DNA from: an uncultured Verrucomicrobia subdivision 3 bacterium
GTDB lineage: Bacteria; Verrucomicrobiota; Verrucomicrobiia; Limisphaerales; UBA11358
DNA length: 32,729 nucleotides
NCBI GenBank assembly: GCA_903917705.1
Contig: CAIXBQ010000122.1
Span: 1 to 32,729, forward strand
Direction of reading: 5' to 3'
Below the pieces are notes generated by a model. That model was not told the DNA's origin, searched no databases, and worked only from the letters and a program-made list of their open reading frames with translations. Position numbers and translations under genes: made by a program. Shown piece by piece: positions 1 to 7,088 of this stretch; within the stretch, counting starts at the first letter, position 1; each line of letters begins with the position of its first letter.

Positions 1-120
1 CTGAAGCTGCGCTTAAAATGAGCCGCCTCAACCCATGCCGGATGTCAACCCATTCTTGACTTTTCTTTCACTCACCATCCACCAGACCACCCGAAGCCAA
101 ACAACTTTCCAAAAAATGGA

Positions 121-555
121 TTATTCAGACGCACTCTTAGGATCGTAGTCTGCCGGGTTGGCTTGAACAAACCAAGGCATGTCTCCACCGGTCGTCCAAA
201 TGAGATTGGTGGCGTTCAACGCGGAGGCCATATCTACTACCGTCAAATAGGCATTGGAACTGGTGACCGAACCCGTAGTATCGCTAACCACAGCGTCATA
301 GGTTCCCTGATTTGCCAGCAACAAATTCGTCAAGGTCAAAATTGAGTCGGTTCGATTGCTGATATTAATTCCATTAAACCGCCATTGGTAGGTAAGCATT
401 CCGGTGCCGGTGGCCACGACGCTGAAAGTGACATTGCTGCTCCAGACAGCCGTCAAACTGGCAGGCTGGGTGGTGATGACCGGCTGCGCGCCGCTGGCGA
501 GCGCCAGCATAAGTCCCAGCGCAGCAACCAGAAGTTTAACCCGCACAGGTTTCAT
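121..555 (-). CDS. Short secreted Ig-like domain protein, probably truncated
   Basis: The 144-residue product starts with a signal peptide (basic MKPVRVK, a Leu/Ala core, then an ASGAQ-type cleavage site). Residues about 24-108 form one immunoglobulin-like domain with the usual ITTQP opening, the YQWRFNG strand and an NQGTYDAVVSD end containing the conserved Gly-x-Tyr. After it comes a short stretch with LIWTTGGDMPWF, which resembles the start of a further module found in large verrucomicrobial surface proteins, but the frame stops about 20 residues later. Proteins with these modules are usually much longer, so I infer a truncated or decayed gene. Function would be extracellular binding or structure; no catalytic motif is visible. 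It lies downstream of, and in the same direction as, the DUF1080 gene, with about 110 bases between. Confidence 0.6.
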   Translation of the reverse strand: MKPVRVKLLVAALGLMLALASGAQPVITTQPASLTAVWSSNVTFSVVATGTGMLTYQWRFNGINISNRTDSILTLTNLLLANQGTYDAVVSDTTGSVTSSNAYLTVVDMASALNATNLIWTTGGDMPWFVQANPADYDPKSASE

Positions 556-667
556 TTCTTCGTATGGTTCGGGATGTAAAACCCGCCGTCAAGCCGGCAG
601 ACTGAAAATCAGGGCAATTGGAAGGTTGCAAGATTGCCGGAGCGCGACCATGACCCGGACCCGCCGG

Positions 668-1675
668 CTAATCCTTCACCACCGGGCGGAGGATGAGATT
701 GCGATATTCAATGCCGGTGTGGTCGCCTTGCAGATAGATCGGACCGGGCCGGTCCACTTCCGGCCAGAGCGCCCCGCCGGTCGGGCCCAGCACCGGCTGG
801 TTGTCGATGATCTTCACGCCGTTCAGCGTGACGCTCGCATGGCGCTGGACAAAAAATATGTCGAGCGTCTGCCATTCGCCCGCCGGTTTTTCAGCCGCCA
901 CCACCGGTTTGATGCGGCTGTAGATGGCGCCCATGTTGTGCGAATCGACCGGCTTGCCAAAACTGTCAAACACCTGCACCTCGTCGATGCCGCGCAGATA
1001 GATGCCGCTGTTCCCGCCCTTGGCCACGCGGGTCTCGGCGTGCAGGTAGAAATCCTCAAACTCGGCCACCGTCCGCAGATTCCCAAAGTGGCGGCGGGTC
1101 TGGCCGGGAACCGGGGTGAGGTCGTTCACCAGCAGGCCGTCGGCCGCGTGCCAGCCGTTGTCCGCGCCCGCCTCGACGAGCCGCCAGCCGTCCAGATTGG
1201 TGCCGTTGAACAACTCGATGGGCGCGCCGTACTTCACGCGGCCCAGGTCCGGTGCATCCGGCAACGGCGGCTGCCGGTGACCGGAAAACTCCGCGCGACT
1301 CTCGCCGCCGCCGGCCTTGGGCGTGACGCTGACGAATTTCAAGTTGTCGCCGGCGAGGGTGGCGGTGAGGGTTTCGGTGATGATGACGGGTTTGCCGTCG
1401 GCATTCTTGCGGCCGGTCTCATGCCGGCGGGTGACGATCAATTGACCGTCGGAAAGCTTCGCGCTATTCAGCGGGAACACACTGCCGCCGCCCCAGAGCA
1501 TTTCCGCCCGCAAGCCGTCGCCGCCCTCCGTCACGCCGAGCCAGCCCGCCCCGCCGCCGGGCAGGTGCAGCGACCAATAGCCGAGAAAAGGATTGTCCGC
1601 CGCGCGGCCGAGCAGGCTGACGAGACAAAATGTGACGGCGCAAAATAACCGGCCCAGATGGCGGATGGATTTCAT
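668..1675 (-). CDS. Secreted DUF1080 (3-keto-disaccharide hydrolase family) protein
   Basis: The 335-residue product has an N-terminal signal peptide ending near RAADN. Residues about 28-135 form a beta-rich region (YWSLHLPGG, GWLGV, LWGGGSVFP) that I do not assign to a family. Residues about 150-333 match the DUF1080 fold: ELFNGTNLDGW opening, a concanavalin-like core with GNSGIYLRG and EVQVFDS, and the closing GPIYLQGDHTGIEYRNL. Members of this family, abundant in Verrucomicrobiota and Planctomycetota, are glycan-active, some on 3-keto-glycosides; the substrate here cannot be read from sequence. It starts ATG at 1675, downstream of the TauE/SafE-like gene with about 60 bases between, so the two may be co-transcribed. 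Confidence 0.88.
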   Translation of the reverse strand: MKSIRHLGRLFCAVTFCLVSLLGRAADNPFLGYWSLHLPGGGAGWLGVTEGGDGLRAEMLWGGGSVFPLNSAKLSDGQLIVTRRHETGRKNADGKPVIITETLTATLAGDNLKFVSVTPKAGGGESRAEFSGHRQPPLPDAPDLGRVKYGAPIELFNGTNLDGWRLVEAGADNGWHAADGLLVNDLTPVPGQTRRHFGNLRTVAEFEDFYLHAETRVAKGGNSGIYLRGIDEVQVFDSFGKPVDSHNMGAIYSRIKPVVAAEKPAGEWQTLDIFFVQRHASVTLNGVKIIDNQPVLGPTGGALWPEVDRPGPIYLQGDHTGIEYRNLILRPVVKD

Positions 1676-1738
1676 TTTCGTTTTATGAAGGAAAGCCGGA
1701 CGGACGACAAGGCAAAAGCCACCGCCGGATTGTTATTT

Positions 1739-2506
1739 TCACCCATGCGACTTGAGATAATTGTCGTAGATCATCTTGAGCGTGATGAGCACCACCATGG
1801 TGAGGAAGACGGGCCGGATGAACCGCGTGCCGCGCGTGACCACCATCTTGCTGCCGGCCCGCGCGCCCAGCCATTGGCCCGCGCCCATGATGAGACCGGC
1901 GGCGAACCACACCTTTTGCGCGAGCAGCATCAGGAGGAGCGACGCGAGGTTGCTGGCGCAGTTGAGCGCCTTGGTATTGGCGGTGGCTTTGGAAAGATTG
2001 AATCCTAGGCCCAGCATAAACGCCAGCGCCAGAAACGTCCCCATGCCTGGCCCGAGAAACCCGTCGTACAAGCCCAAGCTGAAAGCGATGAGAAAATCGA
2101 ACTTCACCCGCGAGATCCGGGGGTGGATATCCGTTTCGCCCAACTGCGGCCGCAGCCAGACGAAGATGGCCACGGCGAACAGGAGGACCGGCACAAGCCG
2201 CTTGAGCAGATGGGAATCGAATTGCTGGACCAGCAGGGTGCCGACGAGCGAACCGAGAAACGCCAGCAGACAGGCCCGGCGGACTTCCCGCCAGTTCAAC
2301 ACGCCGGCCCGGGCGAAATGAAACGTGGCACTGGTGGAACCAAAGCTGGCCTGCAGCTTGTTCGTGCCGAGAGCAAACAACGGGTCGGGACAGAGATTGA
2401 GCAGCACGGGCAGCGTCAGCAGTCCGCCGCCGCCCGCGATGGAGTCCACAAAGCCCGCCGTGAGGCCGGTCAAAAACAACAGACCGATCTGCCACCATTC
2501 AATCAT
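1739..2506 (-). CDS. TSUP/TauE-SafE family membrane transporter
   Basis: The 255-residue polytopic protein has about eight hydrophobic segments. It shows the two family hallmarks: an N-terminal GFVDSIAGGGGLLTLP motif at residues about 18-33, and the second half-repeat LYDGFLGPGMGTFLAL around residues 146-161. TSUP proteins move sulfite, sulfoacetate, sulfonates or related anions across the inner membrane. The exact substrate cannot be predicted and no sulfur gene is adjacent. Length is normal for the family. The ATG at 2506 is a clean start and faces away from the hisA-like gene, so the 127-bp gap 2507-2633 should hold divergent promoters. Confidence 0.9.
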   Translation of the reverse strand: MIEWWQIGLLFLTGLTAGFVDSIAGGGGLLTLPVLLNLCPDPLFALGTNKLQASFGSTSATFHFARAGVLNWREVRRACLLAFLGSLVGTLLVQQFDSHLLKRLVPVLLFAVAIFVWLRPQLGETDIHPRISRVKFDFLIAFSLGLYDGFLGPGMGTFLALAFMLGLGFNLSKATANTKALNCASNLASLLLMLLAQKVWFAAGLIMGAGQWLGARAGSKMVVTRGTRFIRPVFLTMVVLITLKMIYDNYLKSHG

Positions 2507-2633
2507 CCGGAAAGTCTAGTGATGCGGCCGCCAAGCGCAAATACGCAGAACGGGCTTCGTCACCGGACGATGAAACCACCCCGGCCGGAATTTTGGACTT
2601 TGAACTTCGGGCGCTTAACCCTAGTTTGCCGCC

Positions 2634-3392
2634 ATGTTTCGTCCGTGCATCGACCTGCATGAAGGTAAAGTTAAACAAATCGTCGGCGGCACGCTGGGCG
2701 ACGCCAGCGTGCGCACCAATTTTGTTGCCGAGCAACCGGCGGCATGGTTTGCCGACCTTTACCGGCGCGACAACCTGACCGGCGGCCACGTCATCATGCT
2801 CGGCTCCGGCAATGAAGCCGAGGCGCGCGCCGCGCTCGCCGCCTTTCCCGGCGGTCTCCAGCTTGGCGGCGGCGTGAATGCCCAAAACGCGCGCGACTGG
2901 CTGGACGCCGGCGCCTCGCATGTCATCGTGACGAGCTGGGTCTTTCGCGAGGGACGCGTGGACTGGACGCGGCTTGGCGAACTGGTCAAGGCCATCGGCA
3001 AGGATCGCCTCGTGCTGGACTTGAGCTGCCGCAAGCGCGGGGACGATTATTTTGTCGTCACCGACCGCTGGCAGAAATTCACCGAGCGCGTGGTGAATGA
3101 GGAAACCATGAAGCAGTTTTCCGCCCTGTGCGCGGAGTTTCTAATCCATGCCGTGGATGTGGAAGGCCTATGCCGGGGCATTGACCGCGAGCTCGTCGAG
3201 AAACTGGGCCGCTGGACGACGATCCCGACGACCTATGCCGGCGGCGCCAACTCACTGACGGACCTGGAGGAAGTCACCCGCCTCGGCGGCGGCAAGATCC
3301 ACCTGACCATCGGCTCGGCGCTGGACATCTTCGGCGGCCGCGGGGTGCGCTATGCCGACTGCGTGAAGTTCAATCGCGCCGCCGGCCGGTAG
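2634..3392 (+). CDS. hisA: Eukaryotic-type HisA (ProFAR isomerase)
   Basis: The 252-residue product fits 1-(5-phosphoribosyl)-5-[(5-phosphoribosylamino)methylideneamino]imidazole-4-carboxamide isomerase of the type found in fungi and plants (yeast His6). It starts FRPCIDLHEGKVKQIVGG, has VIVTSWVF, LVLDLSCR, FLIHAVDVEGLCRGID and TYAGG, and ends with a phosphate-binding GSALDIFGG. The catalytic aspartates are the one in CIDLHEG and the one in AVDVEGL. Canonical bacterial HisA has a different sequence pattern and normally sits in a his operon; no other his gene is visible here. The reaction is a step of histidine biosynthesis in the cytoplasm. ATG at 2634 gives a full-length protein. The family assignment is strong; whether it is the cell's only HisA is not known. 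Confidence 0.9.
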   Translation: MFRPCIDLHEGKVKQIVGGTLGDASVRTNFVAEQPAAWFADLYRRDNLTGGHVIMLGSGNEAEARAALAAFPGGLQLGGGVNAQNARDWLDAGASHVIVTSWVFREGRVDWTRLGELVKAIGKDRLVLDLSCRKRGDDYFVVTDRWQKFTERVVNEETMKQFSALCAEFLIHAVDVEGLCRGIDRELVEKLGRWTTIPTTYAGGANSLTDLEEVTRLGGGKIHLTIGSALDIFGGRGVRYADCVKFNRAAGR

Positions 3393-3440
3393 CAGCTTGA
3401 CATTATCCGCGGCTTGTCTTATTTTCCTGTCTAAACAGAA

Positions 3441-3962
3441 ATGTCATTAAATCCCGTCATCCAGAAGATGGTCCTCCACTGGGGGGAAATGGGCGCGCGC
3501 TGGGGCATCAACCGGACAGTGGCCCAGATCCATGCCCTGCTCTACTTCTCCCCCAAGCCGCTGACGGCGGATGAGGTGGTCGAGGCGCTGGGCGTGGCCC
3601 GGTCACATGTCAGCAACAGCCTGAAAGAGTTGCAATCCTGGGGCGTGGTCAAGGGCGTCCACATCCTGGGCGACCGTCGGGAACACTTCGAATCCATCAA
3701 GGATGTGTGGCAAATGTTCGAGATTCTGCTGGATGAACGCAAGCGGCGCGAAATGGACCCCACGCTCAAGGCGCTCCGGGAAACCTCGGCCCAACTGGCC
3801 GGCGGCCCGCCCGTGGACCCGCACACCCAACAGCGGCTGGCGGAGATGCTGGAATTCTTCGAGCAGATGGACGGCTGGTTTGGCGAAGTGCGCCGGCTGC
3901 CGCTCCCGGCGCGGATCAAGCTGGTCAAGCTGGGTGCCCGCGTCTCCAAGTGGCTGAAATGA
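3441..3962 (+). CDS. GbsR/MarR-family transcriptional regulator
   Basis: The 173-residue protein has a winged helix-turn-helix at residues about 25-80 (TVAQIHALLYFSPKPLTADEVVEALGVARSHVSNSLKELQSWGVV). A DRREHFES wing and a charged helical C-terminal half for dimerisation follow. The opening, with VLHWGEMGARWGINRT, is characteristic of GbsR-type regulators, named for the Bacillus glycine-betaine synthesis repressor. The effector here is unknown. It lies 48 bases after hisA and 45 bases before an NAD(P)-binding protein in the same direction, which is a plausible target. A 12-bp dyad, CTGT-CTAA-ACAG, at 3427-3438 sits just before the ATG and could be an autoregulatory site, but it is short. Confidence 0.85.
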   Translation: MSLNPVIQKMVLHWGEMGARWGINRTVAQIHALLYFSPKPLTADEVVEALGVARSHVSNSLKELQSWGVVKGVHILGDRREHFESIKDVWQMFEILLDERKRREMDPTLKALRETSAQLAGGPPVDPHTQQRLAEMLEFFEQMDGWFGEVRRLPLPARIKLVKLGARVSKWLK

Positions 3963-3973
3963 TTTTTTTTGAA

Positions 3974-3993
3974 TGTATTTTTCACTTAATACA
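3974..3993. promoter_or_regulatory. Candidate operator dyad
   Basis: A perfect 6-bp inverted repeat, TGTATT and AATACA with an 8-base spacer, lies in the AT-rich gap between the GbsR-like regulator and the NmrA-like gene, ending 14 bases before that gene's ATG. Its size and AT-richness suit a dimeric MarR/GbsR operator. Binding is inferred only from position. Confidence 0.3.
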
Positions 3994-4007
3994 GGAAATA
4001 CTGATAT

Positions 4008-4949
4008 ATGCACAAAACCACCCTCCATGCCGTCACCGGCGCCTTCGGATACTCCGGCCGCTATCTGGCCAAACGCCTGCTGGACGAAGGCTGTCAGGTC
4101 ATCACGCTGACCAATTCGCCAGCGCGGGCAAATCCGTTTGGTGACCGGGTTCGGGCGTTTCCGCTGGCTTTCCACGAGCCGGATCAACTGGCGCGGACGC
4201 TCGCCGGCGTGGACGTGCTTTATAATACCTATTGGGTGCGGTTCAACCACGCGACGTTCACGCATGAACAGGCCGTGAAAAACACGCTGACGCTATTTGC
4301 GGCAGCCAAGCGCGCAGGCGTCCGCCGCGTGGTCCATGTCAGTATCACCAATCCCCGGGAAGATTCGCCGCTGGAATATTTCGCCGGCAAGGCGCGGCTG
4401 GAACACGCCCTGATGGAAAGCGGACTGGCCTATTCCATCCTCCGGCCCACGGTGCTGTTCGGCCGCGAGGATATCCTGATCAACAACATCGCGTGGGCCT
4501 TGCGTCGATTTCCCGTCTTCGCGGTGTTTGGCGATGGCTCGTATCGACTGCAACCGATCGCCGTCGAGGATCTGGCGGCGCTGGCAGCGGCGGAAGGCCA
4601 GCGGTCTGAAAACAAAATCGTCAATGCCATCGGGCCGGACACCTTCACCTACCGTGAATTGGTCGAGTCGGTCGGCGAAGCCATCGGCCGCAAACGGCCG
4701 CTGGTCCGGGTTTCGCCGGGCGCGGGTTATGCCGCGAGCCGGGTAATCGGCTGGCTTGTGCGGGACACGTTCATCACCCGCGAAGAAATCAAGGGACTGA
4801 TGGATGGCCTGCTCTACGTGGAGGCGCCGCCGGCCGGTCCAACCCGATTAACCGTCTGGATGCGGGCCAATGCCGAAACACTGGGCCGCCATTACGCCAG
4901 CGAAATGGCGCGACGACAGGATCGCCAGGCACCCTACTTCCCGGCTTGA
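4008..4949 (+). CDS. NmrA-like/NAD(P)-binding epimerase-type protein
   Basis: The 313-residue product has an N-terminal Rossmann fold: VTGAFGYSGRYLAKRLL at residues about 9-25 carries the GxxGxxG nucleotide-binding loop. GVDVLYNTYWVRF and GVRRVVHVSITNP follow, then a YFAGKARLEHAL stretch and YSILRPTVLFG, typical of atypical short-chain dehydrogenases of the NmrA/NDUFA9-like group. These act as quinone-linked oxidoreductases, epimerases or redox sensors, and the precise reaction cannot be read. The classical YxxxK catalytic pair is replaced by YFAGK, which keeps a Tyr and Lys at the right spacing. It is probably co-transcribed with the upstream regulator. ATG at 4008 is close to the dyad. Confidence 0.8.
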   Translation: MHKTTLHAVTGAFGYSGRYLAKRLLDEGCQVITLTNSPARANPFGDRVRAFPLAFHEPDQLARTLAGVDVLYNTYWVRFNHATFTHEQAVKNTLTLFAAAKRAGVRRVVHVSITNPREDSPLEYFAGKARLEHALMESGLAYSILRPTVLFGREDILINNIAWALRRFPVFAVFGDGSYRLQPIAVEDLAALAAAEGQRSENKIVNAIGPDTFTYRELVESVGEAIGRKRPLVRVSPGAGYAASRVIGWLVRDTFITREEIKGLMDGLLYVEAPPAGPTRLTVWMRANAETLGRHYASEMARRQDRQAPYFPA

Positions 4950-4962
4950 CCAAGCTGGGAAC

Positions 4963-4997
4963 AAAAAACCGCCGCCGGAAGCAAATCCCGGCGGCGG
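4963..4997 (-). terminator. Rho-independent terminator of the small secreted protein gene
   Basis: A perfect 10-bp GC-only stem (CCGCCGCCGG at 4969-4978 and its complement at 4988-4997) has a 9-base loop. Read on the minus strand it is followed directly by six T residues (A-tract at 4963-4968). It lies 17 bases beyond the stop of the leftward gene that begins near 5356. It may also insulate the end of the convergent NmrA-like gene. Confidence 0.85.
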
Positions 4998-5014
4998 CTG
5001 AATACAACAAACAA

Positions 5015-5356
5015 TTACGCTTTGACTTCTTCAATCTTGGTGGCATGGAGCATTTCCTTGCCATCCTTTTCCGTCACTTTGCCGGTGACCGTCACTTTTT
5101 CCCCCTCGGCCTTGCTGCAGATGTTCTGGTGGAACGTCTTGGCTTCCTTGCCGGTGAGGTGATAGATGACTTCCTTGCCGTCCACGGTAGCTTTCACGAC
5201 CGTCTCGCATTTGTCAGCCGTGTGCAAAGCACATTTGGCGCAGAGCGCCGTCCCGGTGACGGTGACTTCTTTGCTGTCGGCGGCGAACGCGGTGGTGGTA
5301 AGTCCGGCCAGCGCGATCCCGGCTAACAGGGCGATGGTGAGTTTCAATTTATTCAT
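5015..5356 (-). CDS. Small secreted cysteine-containing protein (DUF6370-like)
   Basis: From the ATG at 5356 the product is 113 residues. I chose this start because MNKLKLTIALLAG begins a normal signal peptide ending TAFAAD; upstream in-frame ATGs at 5362 and 5413 would add a non-hydrophobic leader. The mature protein of about 85 residues has a CAKC pair, further cysteines (DKCET and NICSK) and beta strands (EVTVTGTAL, GEKVTVTGKV) suggesting a small OB-like barrel. It resembles small periplasmic proteins of Verrucomicrobiota and Planctomycetota with a conserved Cys-x-x-Cys near the start; I think of DUF6370 but am not certain. Metal or redox binding is plausible. It is monocistronic, with its own terminator. 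Confidence 0.75.
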   Translation of the reverse strand: MNKLKLTIALLAGIALAGLTTTAFAADSKEVTVTGTALCAKCALHTADKCETVVKATVDGKEVIYHLTGKEAKTFHQNICSKAEGEKVTVTGKVTEKDGKEMLHATKIEEVKA

Positions 5357-5443
5357 AGGCATTTGGTTTTGGTTGATGTTGGTTTTTTGACTGCTCAGAT
5401 AAGACAGTAGCACTGGTCCGGTCGTTCAACCAAATTAATCTGC

Positions 5444-5926
5444 TCAGGCGGCAAAGAGCTCCGCCACGGTCAGTTGAAACTGCGGGACGAGCTTTTCCGA
5501 AAGGACTTCGCCCCCGGCCAGAATCCCCTTCAACACGAGCCCCCATTCCAGGCTGTGGTAGATCTCCACGTTATCGTAGCGCGGGTCCACCATCCAAAGG
5601 CGCGGAACGCGAATATGCTCGTATATCTCCTTTTTCACCACCGTATCGGCATGGTGATCGTCGCGGCTGATGATTTCCACGGCCAGAAACAGCCGGCCGG
5701 TGGCCGCCATCACGAGCGCCAGGTCGGGGCAGATCGCCGTGGTGCGGGTGATTTGAACCTTTGTGCGCGGCGCCAACAATTGCGTACCAGTCAGACCGGC
5801 CACACCGGCAGCCAGCTCACGATGGAGCCGCTCACAGATCTTTTCGTGGCGGTCGCCGGGCGCGGAACGCGGCAGCGTCGCGCCATCAAGAATTTCTTCG
5901 TAAGGCCGGCTCACGCGCCAAATCAA
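5444..5926 (-). CDS. Uma2-family (DUF820) putative endonuclease
   Basis: The 160-residue protein has the Uma2/DUF820 core of the PD-(D/E)XK nuclease superfamily. RPYEEILDG is the N-terminal motif, then PGDRHEKICERLHREL, ICPDLALV with the conserved Asp, LAVEIISRDDH with the conserved Glu, and VVKKEIYEHIRVPRLWMVDP. These residues line the predicted metal-binding site. The family is strongly expanded in cyanobacteria, planctomycetes and some Verrucomicrobiota, and its biological role is unsettled. Length is slightly below the usual 180-200 residues. It is divergent from purS and there is no partner gene suggesting a toxin-antitoxin pair. Confidence 0.85.
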   Translation of the reverse strand: MIWRVSRPYEEILDGATLPRSAPGDRHEKICERLHRELAAGVAGLTGTQLLAPRTKVQITRTTAICPDLALVMAATGRLFLAVEIISRDDHHADTVVKKEIYEHIRVPRLWMVDPRYDNVEIYHSLEWGLVLKGILAGGEVLSEKLVPQFQLTVAELFAA

Positions 5927-6035
5927 AACAGTGATTCAAACCTTCGGCAAGCCACGAATTGCCCCCCCGGGCGGCGGGGAAAACTTTTTGGCTCGCTTCC
6001 GGCGTCTTCTTTCCGCAAAATTTTCCAGCGCGAGC

Positions 6036-6278
6036 ATGAAAGCAAAAATCATCATCACCCCAAAGAAAGCCGTCCTGGATCCGCAGGGCAAAACCGTCCA
6101 GACCGCCCTCGAACACATGGGCTACACGGGCGTCACCGGCGTTCACATCGGCAAATACATCGAGATCGACCTCGCCCCGGGGACGGACAAGGCAGCGGCG
6201 CATAAGGCGCTGAACGACGCCGCCTTCAAATTGTTGAGCAACCCGGTGATTGAAGATTACAAACTTGAAATTGAGTGA
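6036..6278 (+). CDS. purS: Phosphoribosylformylglycinamidine synthase subunit PurS
   Basis: The 80-residue protein matches PurS: KIIITPKKAVLDPQGKTVQTAL opening, MGYTGVTGVHIGKYIEID core, and a C-terminal half ending NPVIEDYKLEIE. PurS is the small bridging subunit that docks the glutaminase PurQ onto small-type PurL in the fourth step of purine synthesis (FGAR to FGAM). The ATG at 6036 gives exactly the family length; the frame is open further upstream but shows no family sequence there. It is the first gene of purS-purQ-purL and is divergent from the Uma2 gene. Confidence 0.93.
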   Translation: MKAKIIITPKKAVLDPQGKTVQTALEHMGYTGVTGVHIGKYIEIDLAPGTDKAAAHKALNDAAFKLLSNPVIEDYKLEIE

Positions 6279-6298
6279 TTGGTTAAATAGTTGCAGCG

Positions 6299-6352
6299 TT
6301 AAATCGTGAAACCGGCGGACGCCTCTTCCGATTCAACCATTCAACGATTTAA
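6299..6352. repeat. Inverted repeat between purS and purQ
   Basis: TTAAATCGT at 6299-6307 is exactly complementary to ACGATTTAA at 6344-6352, and the spacer contains two ATTCAAC copies. It could form a weak hairpin in the purS-purQ leader. No U-tract is present, so I do not call it a terminator; no purine-riboswitch core was recognised. Confidence 0.3.
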
Positions 6353-6365
6353 TAATTTAACGAAC

Positions 6366-7076
6366 ATGAATTTCTCCATTCTCCAATTTCCCGCCAGCAA
6401 CTGCGATCAGGATGCCGTCCATGCCGTCCGCCTGCTCGGCCATTCCGCCCGCCTCGTCTGGCACAAGGATGCCGCGCTGGGCGACACCGACGTGGTGATC
6501 GTGCCCGGCGGTTTCAGCTACGGCGATTACCTCCGCTGCGGCGCGATCGCGCGGTTCAGCCCCGTGATGCAGGCCGTGAAACAGTTCGCCGACAACGGCG
6601 GCCTCGTCCTCGGCGTCTGCAACGGCTTTCAAGTCCTGACCGAATCGCATCTGCTGCCCGGCGCGCTCATCCGCAACCGCGACCTGCAATTCCATTGCGA
6701 AAACATTTTTCTCAAGACCGCCACGAACGATTCGCCGTTCACGAGCAAAATTCCGGCGGGGAAAATTCTCCGCGTGCCCATCGCCCACGGCGAAGGCTGC
6801 TATTTTGCTGACGAAGCAACGCTCGCGAAGCTCAAGGCCAACAACCAAATCCTGTGGCAATACTGCGACGCGAACGGAAACCTGACCGACACCGCGAATC
6901 CGAACGGCGCGCTGCAAAACATCGCCGGCATCTGCAATGAAAAGCGCAACGTGGCCGGCCTGATGCCGCATCCCGAACGCGCCTGCGAACCGCTCCTTGG
7001 CAGCGACGACGGCAAATGGATTTTAGAAAGCATCTTCGCCGCGCTCAAAAACAAAACCGTCGCGCAAGCGGCCTAA
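6366..7076 (+). CDS. purQ: Phosphoribosylformylglycinamidine synthase subunit PurQ
   Basis: From ATG 6366 the product is 236 residues, the normal PurQ length. The frame also opens at 6306, but those 20 residues (MKPADASSDS...) are low-complexity and unlike the family, which begins with a beta strand. It is a class I glutamine amidotransferase: [17 protein letters not shown] at residues 46-62, nucleophile Cys85 in GVCNGFQVL, and the C-terminal [10 protein letters not shown] carrying the His/Glu of the triad. PurQ releases ammonia from glutamine for PurL. It sits between purS and purL, and the purL start follows the purQ stop by only 12 bases. Confidence 0.93.
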   Translation: MNFSILQFPASNCDQDAVHAVRLLGHSARLVWHKDAALGDTDVVIVPGGFSYGDYLRCGAIARFSPVMQAVKQFADNGGLVLGVCNGFQVLTESHLLPGALIRNRDLQFHCENIFLKTATNDSPFTSKIPAGKILRVPIAHGEGCYFADEATLAKLKANNQILWQYCDANGNLTDTANPNGALQNIAGICNEKRNVAGLMPHPERACEPLLGSDDGKWILESIFAALKNKTVAQAA

Positions 7077-7088
7077 TCATTTCCTCCG

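Noticed and set aside
20..60. TTGACA-like promoter in the first 60 bases
   Set aside because: No matching -10 box at correct spacing for a gene inside the window.
404..1648. Long rightward frame of 414 codons opposite the DUF1080 gene
   Set aside because: Its translation has no recognisable domain and is rich in Arg, Ala and His, as expected from the opposite strand of a GC-rich gene.
3427..3438. CTGT-CTAA-ACAG dyad before the GbsR-like gene as a firm operator
   Set aside because: Four-base arms are common by chance; it is mentioned only as a possibility.
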